A stretch of 9,282 bases of DNA from GCA-002790365 sp964486645 (GTDB taxonomy: Bacteria > Bacteroidota > Ignavibacteria > Ignavibacteriales > Ignavibacteriaceae), in the NCBI GenBank assembly GCA_964486645.1, contig CAZAOG010000109.1:1-9282 (forward strand). The letters are read 5' to 3'. Position numbers and translations under genes: made by a program. Shown in pieces: positions 1 through 7,377 of the stretch. Position 1 is the stretch's first letter. Each line of letters begins with the position of its first letter. The notes under the pieces are model-generated. The model was not told the DNA's origin. It saw nothing but the letters and a program-made list of their open reading frames with translations, and made no database searches.

Positions 1-1849
1 GTGTGTTACTAAATTGGTCTTCCCAGTTATCTCCACCGTCTGATGTGCCATAAATAATACCAAAATCCCCGATCAACCAGCCTTTGTTTTTATTGATAAA
101 TTTAATACGATTAAATATAGTATGCTTGATTTCTTTAATAATATCCCAGTTTTTCCCACCGTCTTTTGTTAAATATATTTCTGCTGACGAGGAAGGAGCA
201 TTATATCCAAAAGAAAATCCTTTCGTTGAGTCAATAAAAAGTATATTTCTAAAGTTTATTTGGGACCCTCCCATCAACACTGTCCAAGTATTTCCCCCGT
301 CTACGGTTCTATAAATTTTACCCAAATCATTTATGCTATTATAGCCTGCTGCAACCCATCCGTGTAATGAATCAATAAAACATACATCAGTTGGCCCGGC
401 TGCTCCATTAACACTTACTTTATTCCAGTTTTCTCCTCCATCTGTAGTTTTTAACAAAACACCTGTATAATCTGATACCGTAGTTCCAACAACCCAGCCA
501 TTCCTTTCGTTAATAAAATTCGCTCTTGAAATGTCATAATTTGTTCCGCTGTTTTGTGATAGCCAGTTTATTCCCCCATTTGTAGTTTTAAATATTGTAC
601 CGTTTCTACCTACTATATAGCCAGTCATATTATCTATCATAACTATTCTTCTTAGCCATTCACTTGTTAATATATTTTGCTCTATCCAGCTTTTACCTCC
701 GTTTGTTGTCTTTAATACGTTACTGCCATTTCTTGTAATTATCCACCCCGTATTTTTATCCACAAAATCAACGTCACCATAAGTAGAGAAACCAAGTGGA
801 TTGTTCGTCTCTATTAAATTATTCCAGTTATGCCCGCCATCAGTAGAGTGAACAAGACTAGTGATTAGACCATTGGTTGTCCCTCCACCCCAAATCTCAT
901 TTTCACTTATAAATGAAAACCCGTTCATCTTTTCATCAGAATATTTTGCCCAAGTATTTCCACCATCTGTGCTTCCATAAAAACCTATTGAGGTTGATAA
1001 AAATATTTTATTAGTATCTAACGCAATCACATCTGTTGCAACTCTCTCTATTGTAGAACTATCGTATTTAATATAATCCCAACTTTCTCCACCGTCAATA
1101 CTTTTTGCTAATAGCTTATTACCCCTACTTAATGTCCAAAAATTTAAAGAATCTATTGCTATTATTTTTTTCATACCTGCCAAACTCGAATCTCTTTGCC
1201 AAACATTTCCACCATCCTCTGTTCTAATTGCCCAGAATCCGCCGCCAACTATCCAGCCTTTTAATGTATCTGTAAACATTACCCAGTATGGTCCAGCTGC
1301 ATCACCAAGCCTAAATTGGAATAATGCCTTCTCCACCCAGGTTTTACCACCGTCATTCGTATGTAAAACAGTTGACCATGGATCATCCGTTGTTACCCAG
1401 CCGTTATTTTTATCTGTAAAGTAAATATTATAATACGCACTTGTATCAGCTAATTGTATTTCCCAACTTAAACCTCCATCTGTTGTGTGGTAAATACTGT
1501 TAGTAAATTCCGGTACAAAATGTTTTCTTCCAATTCCCCATCCTTCATTTTTATCAATAAAGAAAATATTGTTAAAAAAAATATTTGTATAAATTGTTTC
1601 CCAATTAACACCGCCATCATTAGTCTTTAATAATGTTGTGTTCCTTGGTACCATCCATCCAGTTTGATTATCTATAAAAAGGACTTGTCCTATAGCATCA
1701 CCTAATGGTTTTGGGTTTTGCCATTGCCAACCCTGGGCTAAAAGAGTATTTACAAAAAGGATTAAAACCGAAAGTATTTTAAAGATTTTGTTTATACTAA
1801 TGTGTTTAAATATAAATTTAATAGAATAGATTATGTGTGGTCCTTTCAT
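1..1849 (-). CDS. Secreted Ycf48-like / BNR-repeat protein, C-terminus beyond the window
   Basis: The frame is open from the ATG at 1849-1847 to the left edge (616 codons, no stop), so the gene is partial. Residues 1-38 look like a Sec signal peptide: a basic N-region, a hydrophobic run ending LFVNTLLA, then QGWQW, with likely cleavage after A38. The rest is a tandem array of repeats of about 44 residues. Each has a (T/S)x(D/N)GGxxW turn preceded by a strand with FIDxxxGWxxG. Thirteen turns start at residues 78, 124, 166, 212, 252, 295, 337, 383, 424, 470, 517, 563 and 604. This pattern is typical of Ycf48/BNR beta-propeller proteins (photosystem II stability factor-like), common as surface or secreted proteins in Bacteroidota and Ignavibacteria. 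Nothing ties it to photosynthesis. A type IX sorting domain may follow off-window; that is a guess from the lineage. AAGGG six bases before the ATG supports the start. The exact role is unknown. Confidence 0.88.
   Translation of the reverse strand, partial: MKGPHIIYSIKFIFKHISINKIFKILSVLILFVNTLLAQGWQWQNPKPLGDAIGQVLFIDNQTGWMVPRNTTLLKTNDGGVNWETIYTNIFFNNIFFIDKNEGWGIGRKHFVPEFTNSIYHTTDGGLSWEIQLADTSAYYNIYFTDKNNGWVTTDDPWSTVLHTNDGGKTWVEKALFQFRLGDAAGPYWVMFTDTLKGWIVGGGFWAIRTEDGGNVWQRDSSLAGMKKIIAIDSLNFWTLSRGNKLLAKSIDGGESWDYIKYDSSTIERVATDVIALDTNKIFLSTSIGFYGSTDGGNTWAKYSDEKMNGFSFISENEIWGGGTTNGLITSLVHSTDGGHNWNNLIETNNPLGFSTYGDVDFVDKNTGWIITRNGSNVLKTTNGGKSWIEQNILTSEWLRRIVMIDNMTGYIVGRNGTIFKTTNGGINWLSQNSGTNYDISRANFINERNGWVVGTTVSDYTGVLLKTTDGGENWNKVSVNGAAGPTDVCFIDSLHGWVAAGYNSINDLGKIYRTVDGGNTWTVLMGGSQINFRNILFIDSTKGFSFGYNAPSSSAEIYLTKDGGKNWDIIKEIKHTIFNRIKFINKNKGWLIGDFGIIYGTSDGGDNWEDQFSNT
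23..1618 (-). repeat. Thirteen-unit Ycf48/BNR coding repeat array
   Basis: The repeats are at protein level inside the partial gene. The spacing between successive (D/N)GGxxW turns is 46, 42, 46, 40, 43, 42, 46, 41, 46, 47, 46 and 41 residues. Units 8 and 9 have NGG in place of DGG. The units are diverged at the DNA level, so this is an old array and not a recent tandem expansion. Thirteen turns are more than one seven-bladed propeller needs, so two propellers are possible. Confidence 0.85.
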
Positions 1850-1893
1850 ATATTACCCTTATATTGAAAAGTTGGTAATATTGCACAAATTAT

Positions 1894-1905
1894 ATATTGC
1901 AATAT
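1894..1905. promoter_or_regulatory. 12-bp palindrome ATATTGCAATAT upstream of the Ycf48-like gene
   Basis: ATATTGCAATAT is a perfect palindrome 45-56 bases upstream of the start at 1849. A second copy of its left half (atattgca) lies at 1878-1885, sixteen bases away in direct orientation. The place and the half-site repeat would fit an operator, but the sequence is very AT-rich and chance is a real alternative. Confidence 0.3.
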
Positions 1906-1959
1906 CAAATATTTTATAAAAAAAACTTAAATAATTGTCACGTCTGTCCAAAATAAAAT

Positions 1960-1983
1960 AAAAAAGGAAGTCTATTTCTTTCC
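1960..1983 (-). terminator. Weak rho-independent terminator candidate after the suf operon
   Basis: Read on the minus strand, GGAAAG, a 7-nt loop and CTTCC can form a five-pair stem with one bulged A, followed directly by six T. It lies about 130 bases beyond the regulator stop codon and ahead of the Ycf48-like gene. The stem is short, so this is only a candidate for the operon end. Confidence 0.35.
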
Positions 1984-2110
1984 GTGGAAGTTTTTTAGTT
2001 TTTCTAATTTGAGATTCATATTTGAAATAGTTTTTACTAATGAATGTTATAAAAATATTTTGTTCTTCAAGATCAACTTAAAAAGAAAAATAATTAAATG
2101 AGAAGATATA

Positions 2111-2590
2111 CTAATTTTTTATGAAGTCAGAGGTGATTTTGTTTGTGTAGTTGCTAACTAAATTGATGACTTGTTTTTCATTTCCCAATAAATCTTTCAA
2201 AGTTACCCGGCTCAAGACGTTGTCAAGCATATTTTGAATTGTACTCCAAAGTGAACGGATGGAACAATCAACGGAGTTAGTGCAGATATTTAAAGAACCG
2301 GAATGATCATTGCAAAAACTATCTTCAAATAATCTTCCGCCCAGCACGTTCATTACATTGCTTATTGTAATTTTTTCAGGTGGTCTTGCCAATTTATATC
2401 CGCCGGTTTGTCCGCGGGCGCTTTCAACAAATTTACCGAGCCTTAAAATTCTAAGTATTTTTCCCACATTAGCCGTAGACAACCCTTCCAATTCGCTTAT
2501 TTCCGGAATGGTAAGTCCGTTGGGTGAGCCGGACTTACCAATTCTAATCAAGCATCTTATTCCGTATTCTTCCTGTGTGCTGAACTTCAT
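2111..2590 (-). CDS. Rrf2 family (IscR/SufR-like) Fe-S-responsive transcriptional regulator
   Basis: This 159-residue protein has the usual Rrf2 length. An N-terminal winged helix-turn-helix (about residues 1-70) begins MKFSTQEEYGIRCL and contains the recognition-helix region LSTANVGKILRIL and the wing GQTGGYKLARPP. Three cysteines follow at 93, 103 and 109, where IscR binds its [2Fe-2S] cluster. IscR has C-x5-C-x5-C, while here the first gap is nine residues, and H96 is a possible extra ligand. The gene is last in the suf operon, with five bases between the bacilliredoxin stop and its ATG. A GGA eight bases before the ATG, at the end of the previous gene, may serve as its ribosome site. Rrf2 proteins in suf operons usually control their own operon, so autoregulation from the sufB promoter is the natural inference. 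Whether it represses or activates cannot be read here. Confidence 0.9.
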   Translation of the reverse strand: MKFSTQEEYGIRCLIRIGKSGSPNGLTIPEISELEGLSTANVGKILRILRLGKFVESARGQTGGYKLARPPEKITISNVMNVLGGRLFEDSFCNDHSGSLNICTNSVDCSIRSLWSTIQNMLDNVLSRVTLKDLLGNEKQVINLVSNYTNKITSDFIKN

Positions 2591-2595
2591 TTTAA

Positions 2596-3129
2596 TTATC
2601 CGTTATATAGTGGAATTTTTGAACCGCACTGTTTTGCAAATACTATTTTTTCTAAGTGTTCCGGACTTACAGAGGGTCCTTCGGCAGAACAACATTTGTC
2701 AAAGGCGTCTACCAATACACTTGTAATATCTTCCGGTGTTCTGTCTTTAATGTCCGATCTTTGCATAAAAAAGATCAGTTTTCCGTTTCTAAATAAAGCT
2801 ATACAAGGTGAAGAAGGGGGAAATCCGGTTATCATACTTCTTACTTTTTCAACCGCGTCTCTTTCTTGTCCGGCAAAAACAGTATAAAGTTTATCGGGTA
2901 TAACTTTATTTTGCAGTGCAAAGGAAACACCCGGTCTCGCGCTGCCGGCGGCACATCCGCAAACGGAGTTGATCACTACTAAAATTATTTTATCGTCGTT
3001 TACATTTAAGGCGCTTTCAACTTGCTCAGGCGTTAAAAGTTCTTCAAAGCCGACAGCAACAAGTTCGTCTCGCATATGTTGTACGGCATTTTGATCGTAT
3101 ATCGGTCTTCTGGAAGTTACATTAAACAT
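2596..3129 (-). CDS. BrxA/BrxB (YphP/YqiW) family bacilliredoxin with Cys-containing C-terminal tail
   Basis: A thioredoxin-fold protein of 177 residues. The family signature is clear: NSVCGCAAGSARP, with the CxC active site at C57 and C59, then YTVFAGQERDAVEKVR and the PPSSP cis-proline region near residue 106. B. subtilis bacilliredoxins, which remove bacillithiol from protein cysteines, are about 144 residues and end just after a matching AFDxxC. This protein matches to C146 and continues for about 31 more residues, with a second Cys at 147 and a further QCGSKIPLYNG ending (C168). I chose the ATG at 3129 because GGAG sits six bases upstream; a TTG at 3141 in the same frame would add four residues but overlaps that ribosome site. 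It lies between sufT (26 bases upstream) and the regulator (5 bases downstream). A role in repairing or recycling thiols of Suf proteins is inference. Confidence 0.88.
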   Translation of the reverse strand: MFNVTSRRPIYDQNAVQHMRDELVAVGFEELLTPEQVESALNVNDDKIILVVINSVCGCAAGSARPGVSFALQNKVIPDKLYTVFAGQERDAVEKVRSMITGFPPSSPCIALFRNGKLIFFMQRSDIKDRTPEDITSVLVDAFDKCCSAEGPSVSPEHLEKIVFAKQCGSKIPLYNG

Positions 3130-3155
3130 ATTATTCTCCAATTATTTAATAATTA

Positions 3156-3467
3156 TTATAAAAATCCTAATTGTAATTTGGCGGATTCAGACATCATATC
3201 TTTATCCCACTGTGGACTCCAAATAAGATTTACTTTTATATTGTTGATACCAGGGACGGTACTTACTTTCATTTCCACTTCGGGCGGAAGAGATTCCGCA
3301 ACCGGACAGGCAGGAGACGTTAAAGTCATATCTATTTCAACATTTGCTTCGTCATCAATCCTGACGGCGTAAATAAGTCCCAATTCAAAAATATTTACGG
3401 GTATTTCGGGGTCGTAAATAGTTTGTAATTTTGATATAATTTGTTCTTCTAATTCTTGTTTATTCAC
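3156..3467 (-). CDS. sufT: SufT-like MIP18/DUF59 family Fe-S assembly protein
   Basis: A 103-residue single-domain protein of the MIP18/DUF59 family, of the SUF-associated YitW/SufT type. Visible motifs are the N-terminal DPEIPVNIFELGLIY (residues 19-33), SPACPVAESLP with the conserved Cys at 54, and the C-terminal WSPQWDKDMMSESAKLQLGF that is typical of this subgroup. Family members help mature or deliver Fe-S clusters in the cytoplasm; the exact chemistry is not settled. The start is GTG at 3467-3465, with GGA nine bases upstream, and 16 bases separate it from the sufU stop. No A-type carrier (SufA) is in the operon, so this protein may cover part of the transfer step; that is inference. 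The symbol rests on family and context. Confidence 0.87.
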   Translation of the reverse strand: MNKQELEEQIISKLQTIYDPEIPVNIFELGLIYAVRIDDEANVEIDMTLTSPACPVAESLPPEVEMKVSTVPGINNIKVNLIWSPQWDKDMMSESAKLQLGFL

Positions 3468-3483
3468 TTTTATTGTTCCGTAA

Positions 3484-3939
3484 TTATTCTGTAGAAACTA
3501 CTTCTTCTTTTTTGTCGATTGCGTTTATAAAAGTATGCCAGGCAAGGCTTGCACACTTAACGCGTGAAGGAAAATCTTTTACTCCCGCCAACACCATAAG
3601 CTTGCCCAAAGATTCAATATCGGTTTCTTCATCTGTTTTACCGGTTATCATTTCCTGGAATTTCTCAAAAAGACTTTTCGCTTCTTCTATTGTTTTACCC
3701 TTTATCATTGAACTCATCAACGAAGCCGATGCTTTGGATATTGCACAACCCGAACCCTGGAAAGAAATGTCTTTTACAATTCCGTCTTCAATTGTTAAGT
3801 ATAAATGAATTATATCTCCGCACAGTGGATTGTAACCTTCCGAAGAATGGCTCGGATGTTCGATTACTCTAAAGTTTCTCGGACTTTTATTGTGGTCTAA
3901 AATTACTTCCTGATAAAGTTCTCTTAATTCGTTATCCAT
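3484..3939 (-). CDS. sufU: SufU, zinc-dependent sulfur acceptor for SufS
   Basis: A 151-residue IscU-like protein of the SufU type. Conserved ligands are C40 with D42 (NPLCGD), C65 (GSGCAIS) and C129 (RVKCASLAW), matching the C41/D43/C66/C128 zinc site of B. subtilis SufU. A longer stretch between C65 and C129 (FEKFQEMITGKTDEE...) is the insert that sets SufU apart from IscU, and the IscU histidine before the last Cys is absent. SufU takes the persulfide sulfur from SufS through zinc-ligand exchange and passes it to the SufBCD scaffold. The ATG follows the sufS stop with no gap (TAAATG), so the two are probably translated in a coupled way and made in similar amounts. There is no sufE in the window, in line with SufU as the partner. 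Confidence 0.95.
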   Translation of the reverse strand: MDNELRELYQEVILDHNKSPRNFRVIEHPSHSSEGYNPLCGDIIHLYLTIEDGIVKDISFQGSGCAISKASASLMSSMIKGKTIEEAKSLFEKFQEMITGKTDEETDIESLGKLMVLAGVKDFPSRVKCASLAWHTFINAIDKKEEVVSTE

Positions 3940-5193
3940 TTATCCCAAAACCTCTATAGTTTTTTTAAGCGCCGCCGTTAGTTGTTCAACATCATTTAAA
4001 GTATTGTAAAATGAAAAAGAGGCTCTGCTTGTTGCCGGAACTTTGAAATAGTCCATAACAGGCTGAGTACAGTGATGACCGGTTCTGACCGCGACTCCCT
4101 CAAAATCTAAAAACGTTCCTATATCGTGCGGGTGAATGTTGTTAACAACAAACGAAAGCACGCTGGTTTTGTTTTTGGCAGTACCGATTATTCTTACACC
4201 GTCAATTTCAGATAAATTCTGCTCGGCGGCTTCAAGTAATTTTGTTTCGTACCGCTTAATATTTTCAAGTCCTATTTTAGAAACGTATTCAATTGCCGCG
4301 CCTAAACCGATTGCTCCGGCAATGTTTCCGGTGCCTGCTTCAAACTTAAAAGGCAGTTCGTTGTAAGTCGTTTTTTCAAAAGTAACTTTTGAAATCATAT
4401 CTCCTCCGCCCATAAAGGGAGGCATTTTATCCAACAGATTTTCTTTACCGTAAAGTATTCCTATTCCTGTCGGTCCGTATATTTTGTGACCTGAAAAGGC
4501 AAGGAAATCGCAGTCTAATTTTTGAACATCTATTTCAAAATGCTGAATTGACTGGGCTGCATCAACTAAAACAGGAACGTTATTTTGATGCGCGATTTTT
4601 ATAATATCTTCAACGGCATTTATTGTACCGAGAGAATTTGAAACATGTACAACTGCAACAAATTTAGTTTTATCCGTTATCAATTCATTCAACTTATCAA
4701 TTTGAAGTTCACCTTTATCGTCAATTGGCAGTACTTTAATTTTTGCTTTTTTTTCGTCGCATAATATTTGCCAAGGCACAATATTGGAATGGTGTTCCAT
4801 AGCGGTCACAATTATTTCATCACCTTCTTTAATATTTTTACGGCCGAAAGTTTGAGCGACCAAATTTATTGAGGCCGTTGTACCGCTTGTAAAAATTATT
4901 TCTTTATCACTTTCAGCATTTATAAAATTTTTAACTATTGTTCTGGAATTTTCGTATGCCTGAGTAGATTTTTCACTCAAATAGTGAACGCCTCTGTGGA
5001 TGTTTGAATTTGTAGTGCCGTAGAAATCACTAATCGTGTCAATTACTATTTGCGGTTTTTGCGTTGAGGCGGCATTATCTAAATAACACAATGGTTTGTT
5101 GTGTACCAATAGTTCCAATATCGGAAAATCATTTCTGATTTTTTCAACATCAAAAACTTTCTCGTTCGTTTTTATTTTTAAGTTACTTTCCAA
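3940..5193 (-). CDS. sufS: SufS cysteine desulfurase (type II, PLP-dependent)
   Basis: A 417-residue class V aminotransferase-fold enzyme that converts L-cysteine to L-alanine and leaves a persulfide. K237 in FSGHKIYGPTG is the PLP Schiff-base lysine. H134 in AMEHHSN and the DAAQ at 211-214 contact the cofactor. C375 in VRTGHHCTQP is the catalytic cysteine, and R390 lies 15 residues on, the same spacings as K226, C364 and R379 of E. coli SufS. The short loop around the Cys marks the SufS/type II group. The start is unusual. No ATG or GTG exists before the conserved FDVEKIRNDFPIL region, and the first internal Met is residue 132, so TTG at 5193-5191 is the most plausible start, three bases after the sufD stop. 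ATT at 5196 is a rarer alternative. Sulfur is passed to SufU, encoded directly downstream. Confidence 0.95.
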   Translation of the reverse strand: MESNLKIKTNEKVFDVEKIRNDFPILELLVHNKPLCYLDNAASTQKPQIVIDTISDFYGTTNSNIHRGVHYLSEKSTQAYENSRTIVKNFINAESDKEIIFTSGTTASINLVAQTFGRKNIKEGDEIIVTAMEHHSNIVPWQILCDEKKAKIKVLPIDDKGELQIDKLNELITDKTKFVAVVHVSNSLGTINAVEDIIKIAHQNNVPVLVDAAQSIQHFEIDVQKLDCDFLAFSGHKIYGPTGIGILYGKENLLDKMPPFMGGGDMISKVTFEKTTYNELPFKFEAGTGNIAGAIGLGAAIEYVSKIGLENIKRYETKLLEAAEQNLSEIDGVRIIGTAKNKTSVLSFVVNNIHPHDIGTFLDFEGVAVRTGHHCTQPVMDYFKVPATSRASFSFYNTLNDVEQLTAALKKTIEVLG

Positions 5194-5196
5194 AAT

Positions 5197-6528
5197 TTAT
5201 TTCTCTTTATTTGTTTTGTTTATCCTTTTTGTGATTATTTCTTCTGCGTAATTTTTAACGGCGTCTACTTTAATGTGATTAACAACATCGCTTGCAAATG
5301 CGTGCAGCAAAATCAGCTTTAATGCTTCTTCGCCGATACCTCTTGTTTTAAGATAAAACTTAGCATCGTTATCCAACTGTCCGATAGTAGCACCGTGAGA
5401 GCACTTTACGTCATCCGCAAAAATCTCTAATTGAGGTTTTGTATTTATCAGCGCTTCGCCGGAAAGCAGTATGTTGTTGTTCTCCTGAAATGCGTTTGTT
5501 TTTTGCGCGTCTTTTCTAACCATTATTTTTCCGTTAAAAACACCGCGGGATTTATCATCCAAAATACCTTTGTAAAGTTCGTGACTGTTGCAGTTTGCTT
5601 TTGCGTGGTCAATAAACGAATGTACGTCAAACAACTGATCTTCTTCAAGTAAAAATAAACCGTTAAGCGTAGATTCGCCGCCTTCATCGTTGAATTTAGA
5701 ATTCAAATCGTTTCTTGATAACCTTCCTCCGATGGAAACAAGATGCGATGTAAAATTGCTGCTTCTTTCCTGAGCTACTTCCATTCGTGCAAAATGAAAA
5801 GCGTTTTTGCTTTCTTCCTGAAGTTTAACGTGGTCAATTACGGCGTTTTTACCTGCGGCAATCTCCGTAATTGTATTTGTAAAATATGTAGATGAATCGG
5901 TTGAAGCGAAATGTTCGATAACTGTTAATTGAGTATTATTTCCGGCAACTATTAAATTTCTCGGTTGTATTTGAATTGCACTGTTGCCTGCTTTTGTTAA
6001 ATATAAAAGATATACCGGTTTATCGGCAATACAGTTATCGGCTATTGAAATAAAAGCGCCGCCGTTAGTGAACGCCGTACTTAAAGAAGTAAAAATATCA
6101 TTTTTATAACCGGCGTATTTACCTAAATGATTTAACAATAACTCGTTATTGTTTTTAATGCTTTCGGCTAAGCTTTCAATTTTAATTCCGGGCTGAATAT
6201 TTTTCAACTTTGAATGATTCGCGGAAAATTTACCGTTTACAAACACCATTACATAGGCGTCGATATCTTTTAAAAGATGATCTGCTATATCTCTTTCATC
6301 TATTTCAAATTTATTTTCAGGAATGGTAAAACTATTACTCAGCAAAGGTGAAATATTTGTATATCTCCATTCTTCATCTTTTCTATCCGGAAAATTCAGT
6401 TCGGAAAAACTTTTAATTGCTTCTTTTCTTACTTTATGAAAATCCGAATCACTTTCTCCGTTCAGTTGATTTTCAAAAATTCTAAAATTATTTAGAAATA
6501 ATTCTTTTATGTTTTTAACTTTATCCAT
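5197..6528 (-). CDS. sufD: SufD, subunit of the SufBC2D Fe-S scaffold
   Basis: A 443-residue SufB/SufD family protein. The N-terminal helical part holds the SufD-type FPDRKDEEWRYTN (about residues 46-58). The beta-helix core follows from about residue 150. The C-terminal region has ADDVKCSHGATIGQLD, with C376 and H378 matching C358 and H360 of E. coli SufD, the latter needed at the SufB-SufD interface where the cluster forms. The segment KFYLKTRGIGEEALKLILLHAF is the family's C-terminal helix entry. The start used is ATG at 6528. A TTG directly before it (6531) would add one Met; an AGG lies 10 bases before that TTG, so the choice is close. It follows sufC by 33 bases and ends three bases before the sufS TTG start. 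It forms the heteromeric scaffold with SufB and SufC. Confidence 0.94.
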   Translation of the reverse strand: MDKVKNIKELFLNNFRIFENQLNGESDSDFHKVRKEAIKSFSELNFPDRKDEEWRYTNISPLLSNSFTIPENKFEIDERDIADHLLKDIDAYVMVFVNGKFSANHSKLKNIQPGIKIESLAESIKNNNELLLNHLGKYAGYKNDIFTSLSTAFTNGGAFISIADNCIADKPVYLLYLTKAGNSAIQIQPRNLIVAGNNTQLTVIEHFASTDSSTYFTNTITEIAAGKNAVIDHVKLQEESKNAFHFARMEVAQERSSNFTSHLVSIGGRLSRNDLNSKFNDEGGESTLNGLFLLEEDQLFDVHSFIDHAKANCNSHELYKGILDDKSRGVFNGKIMVRKDAQKTNAFQENNNILLSGEALINTKPQLEIFADDVKCSHGATIGQLDNDAKFYLKTRGIGEEALKLILLHAFASDVVNHIKVDAVKNYAEEIITKRINKTNKEK

Positions 6529-6561
6529 CAATTATCAATTGCCTAAAAAATTTGAATTCAT

Positions 6562-7326
6562 TTAACTTGTAACCTGCAGCTTGTCAGCTTTCAACCAATC
6601 ATATCCTTTATCTTCAAGTTCAAAAGCCAGTTCTTTTCCGCCCGATTTTACAATTTGTCCTTTGTATAATACGTGAACAAAGTCGGGAACTATATAATTT
6701 AGAAGCCTTTGATAATGAGTAACAAGAATAGTAGCGTTTTCATTTGATCTTAATTTGTTTACACCGTTAGCAACAATTCTAAGGGCGTCAATGTCCAATC
6801 CGGAATCGGTTTCATCAAGTATGCTGAGGCTGGGTTCGAGAACAGCCATCTGAAATATTTCATTCTTTTTCTTTTCACCGCCCGAAAATCCTTCGTTAAC
6901 CGCCCGGCTGATAAGTGACTGATCGAATTCTACTATTTTCATTTTTTCTTTCAGCAGGGTTAGGAATTCCATAGCGTCCAATTCTTCTTCGCCGCGGTAT
7001 TTTCTAATTTCATTCATCGCGGTCTTCAGCAAATTTGTGTTGCTGACGCCGGGAATTTCGACGGGATATTGAAATGCTAAAAACACACCTTCGCGTGCTC
7101 TGTCTTCGGGTGATAGTTCCAAAAGATTCTTACCTTTATAAATCACTTCGCCTTTTGTAATTTCATAATCTTCGCGCCCGGCAAGTACTTGCGCAAGTGT
7201 GCTTTTTCCGGAACCGTTCGGTCCCATAATAGCGTGAACTTCTCCTTTATTTATGGATAAGTTTATTCCTTTCAATATTTCTTTACCTTCTACTTTTGCG
7301 TGAAGGTCTTTTATTTCCAACAACAT
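6562..7326 (-). CDS. sufC: SufC, ATPase of the SufBCD complex
   Basis: A 254-residue ABC-type ATPase with no membrane partner. Walker A is GPNGSGKS (residues 35-42, K41), the Q-loop is AFQYP (Q86), the signature is FSGGEKKK from residue 147, Walker B is SILDETDSGLD (D171, catalytic E172), and the switch histidine is in VTHYQ (H204). These match K40, Q85, E171 and H203 of E. coli SufC, with one residue shift. Two SufC units bind SufB and SufD, and ATP binding drives the shape change that exposes the cluster assembly site. AAGGA seven bases before the ATG is a good ribosome site. The 51-base gap after sufB is the largest in the operon, is AT-rich, and shows no clear hairpin or T-run. Confidence 0.97.
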   Translation of the reverse strand: MLLEIKDLHAKVEGKEILKGINLSINKGEVHAIMGPNGSGKSTLAQVLAGREDYEITKGEVIYKGKNLLELSPEDRAREGVFLAFQYPVEIPGVSNTNLLKTAMNEIRKYRGEEELDAMEFLTLLKEKMKIVEFDQSLISRAVNEGFSGGEKKKNEIFQMAVLEPSLSILDETDSGLDIDALRIVANGVNKLRSNENATILVTHYQRLLNYIVPDFVHVLYKGQIVKSGGKELAFELEDKGYDWLKADKLQVTS

Positions 7327-7377
7327 TTATTTTTCCTTATTTAACTTAAATTCAATATCCAAATTCCAAAATCTTTG

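Noticed and set aside
84..314. A 76-codon plus-strand frame with a hydrophobic start
   Set aside because: It lies antisense within the long repeat-protein frame, whose repeats are regular throughout; its protein shows no family pattern.
1..1849. A photosystem II assembly role for the Ycf48-like protein
   Set aside because: The repeat family is widespread in secreted proteins of non-phototrophs, and no photosynthesis gene is in the window.
2310..2726. A 138-codon plus-strand frame
   Set aside because: It spans the regulator and bacilliredoxin genes on the opposite strand, both with clear family motifs, and is a shadow of their codon pattern.
7327..7377. The 51-base sufB-sufC gap as a possible internal terminator or small RNA
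   Set aside because: No stable stem or T-run is visible; it only supplies the sufC ribosome site.
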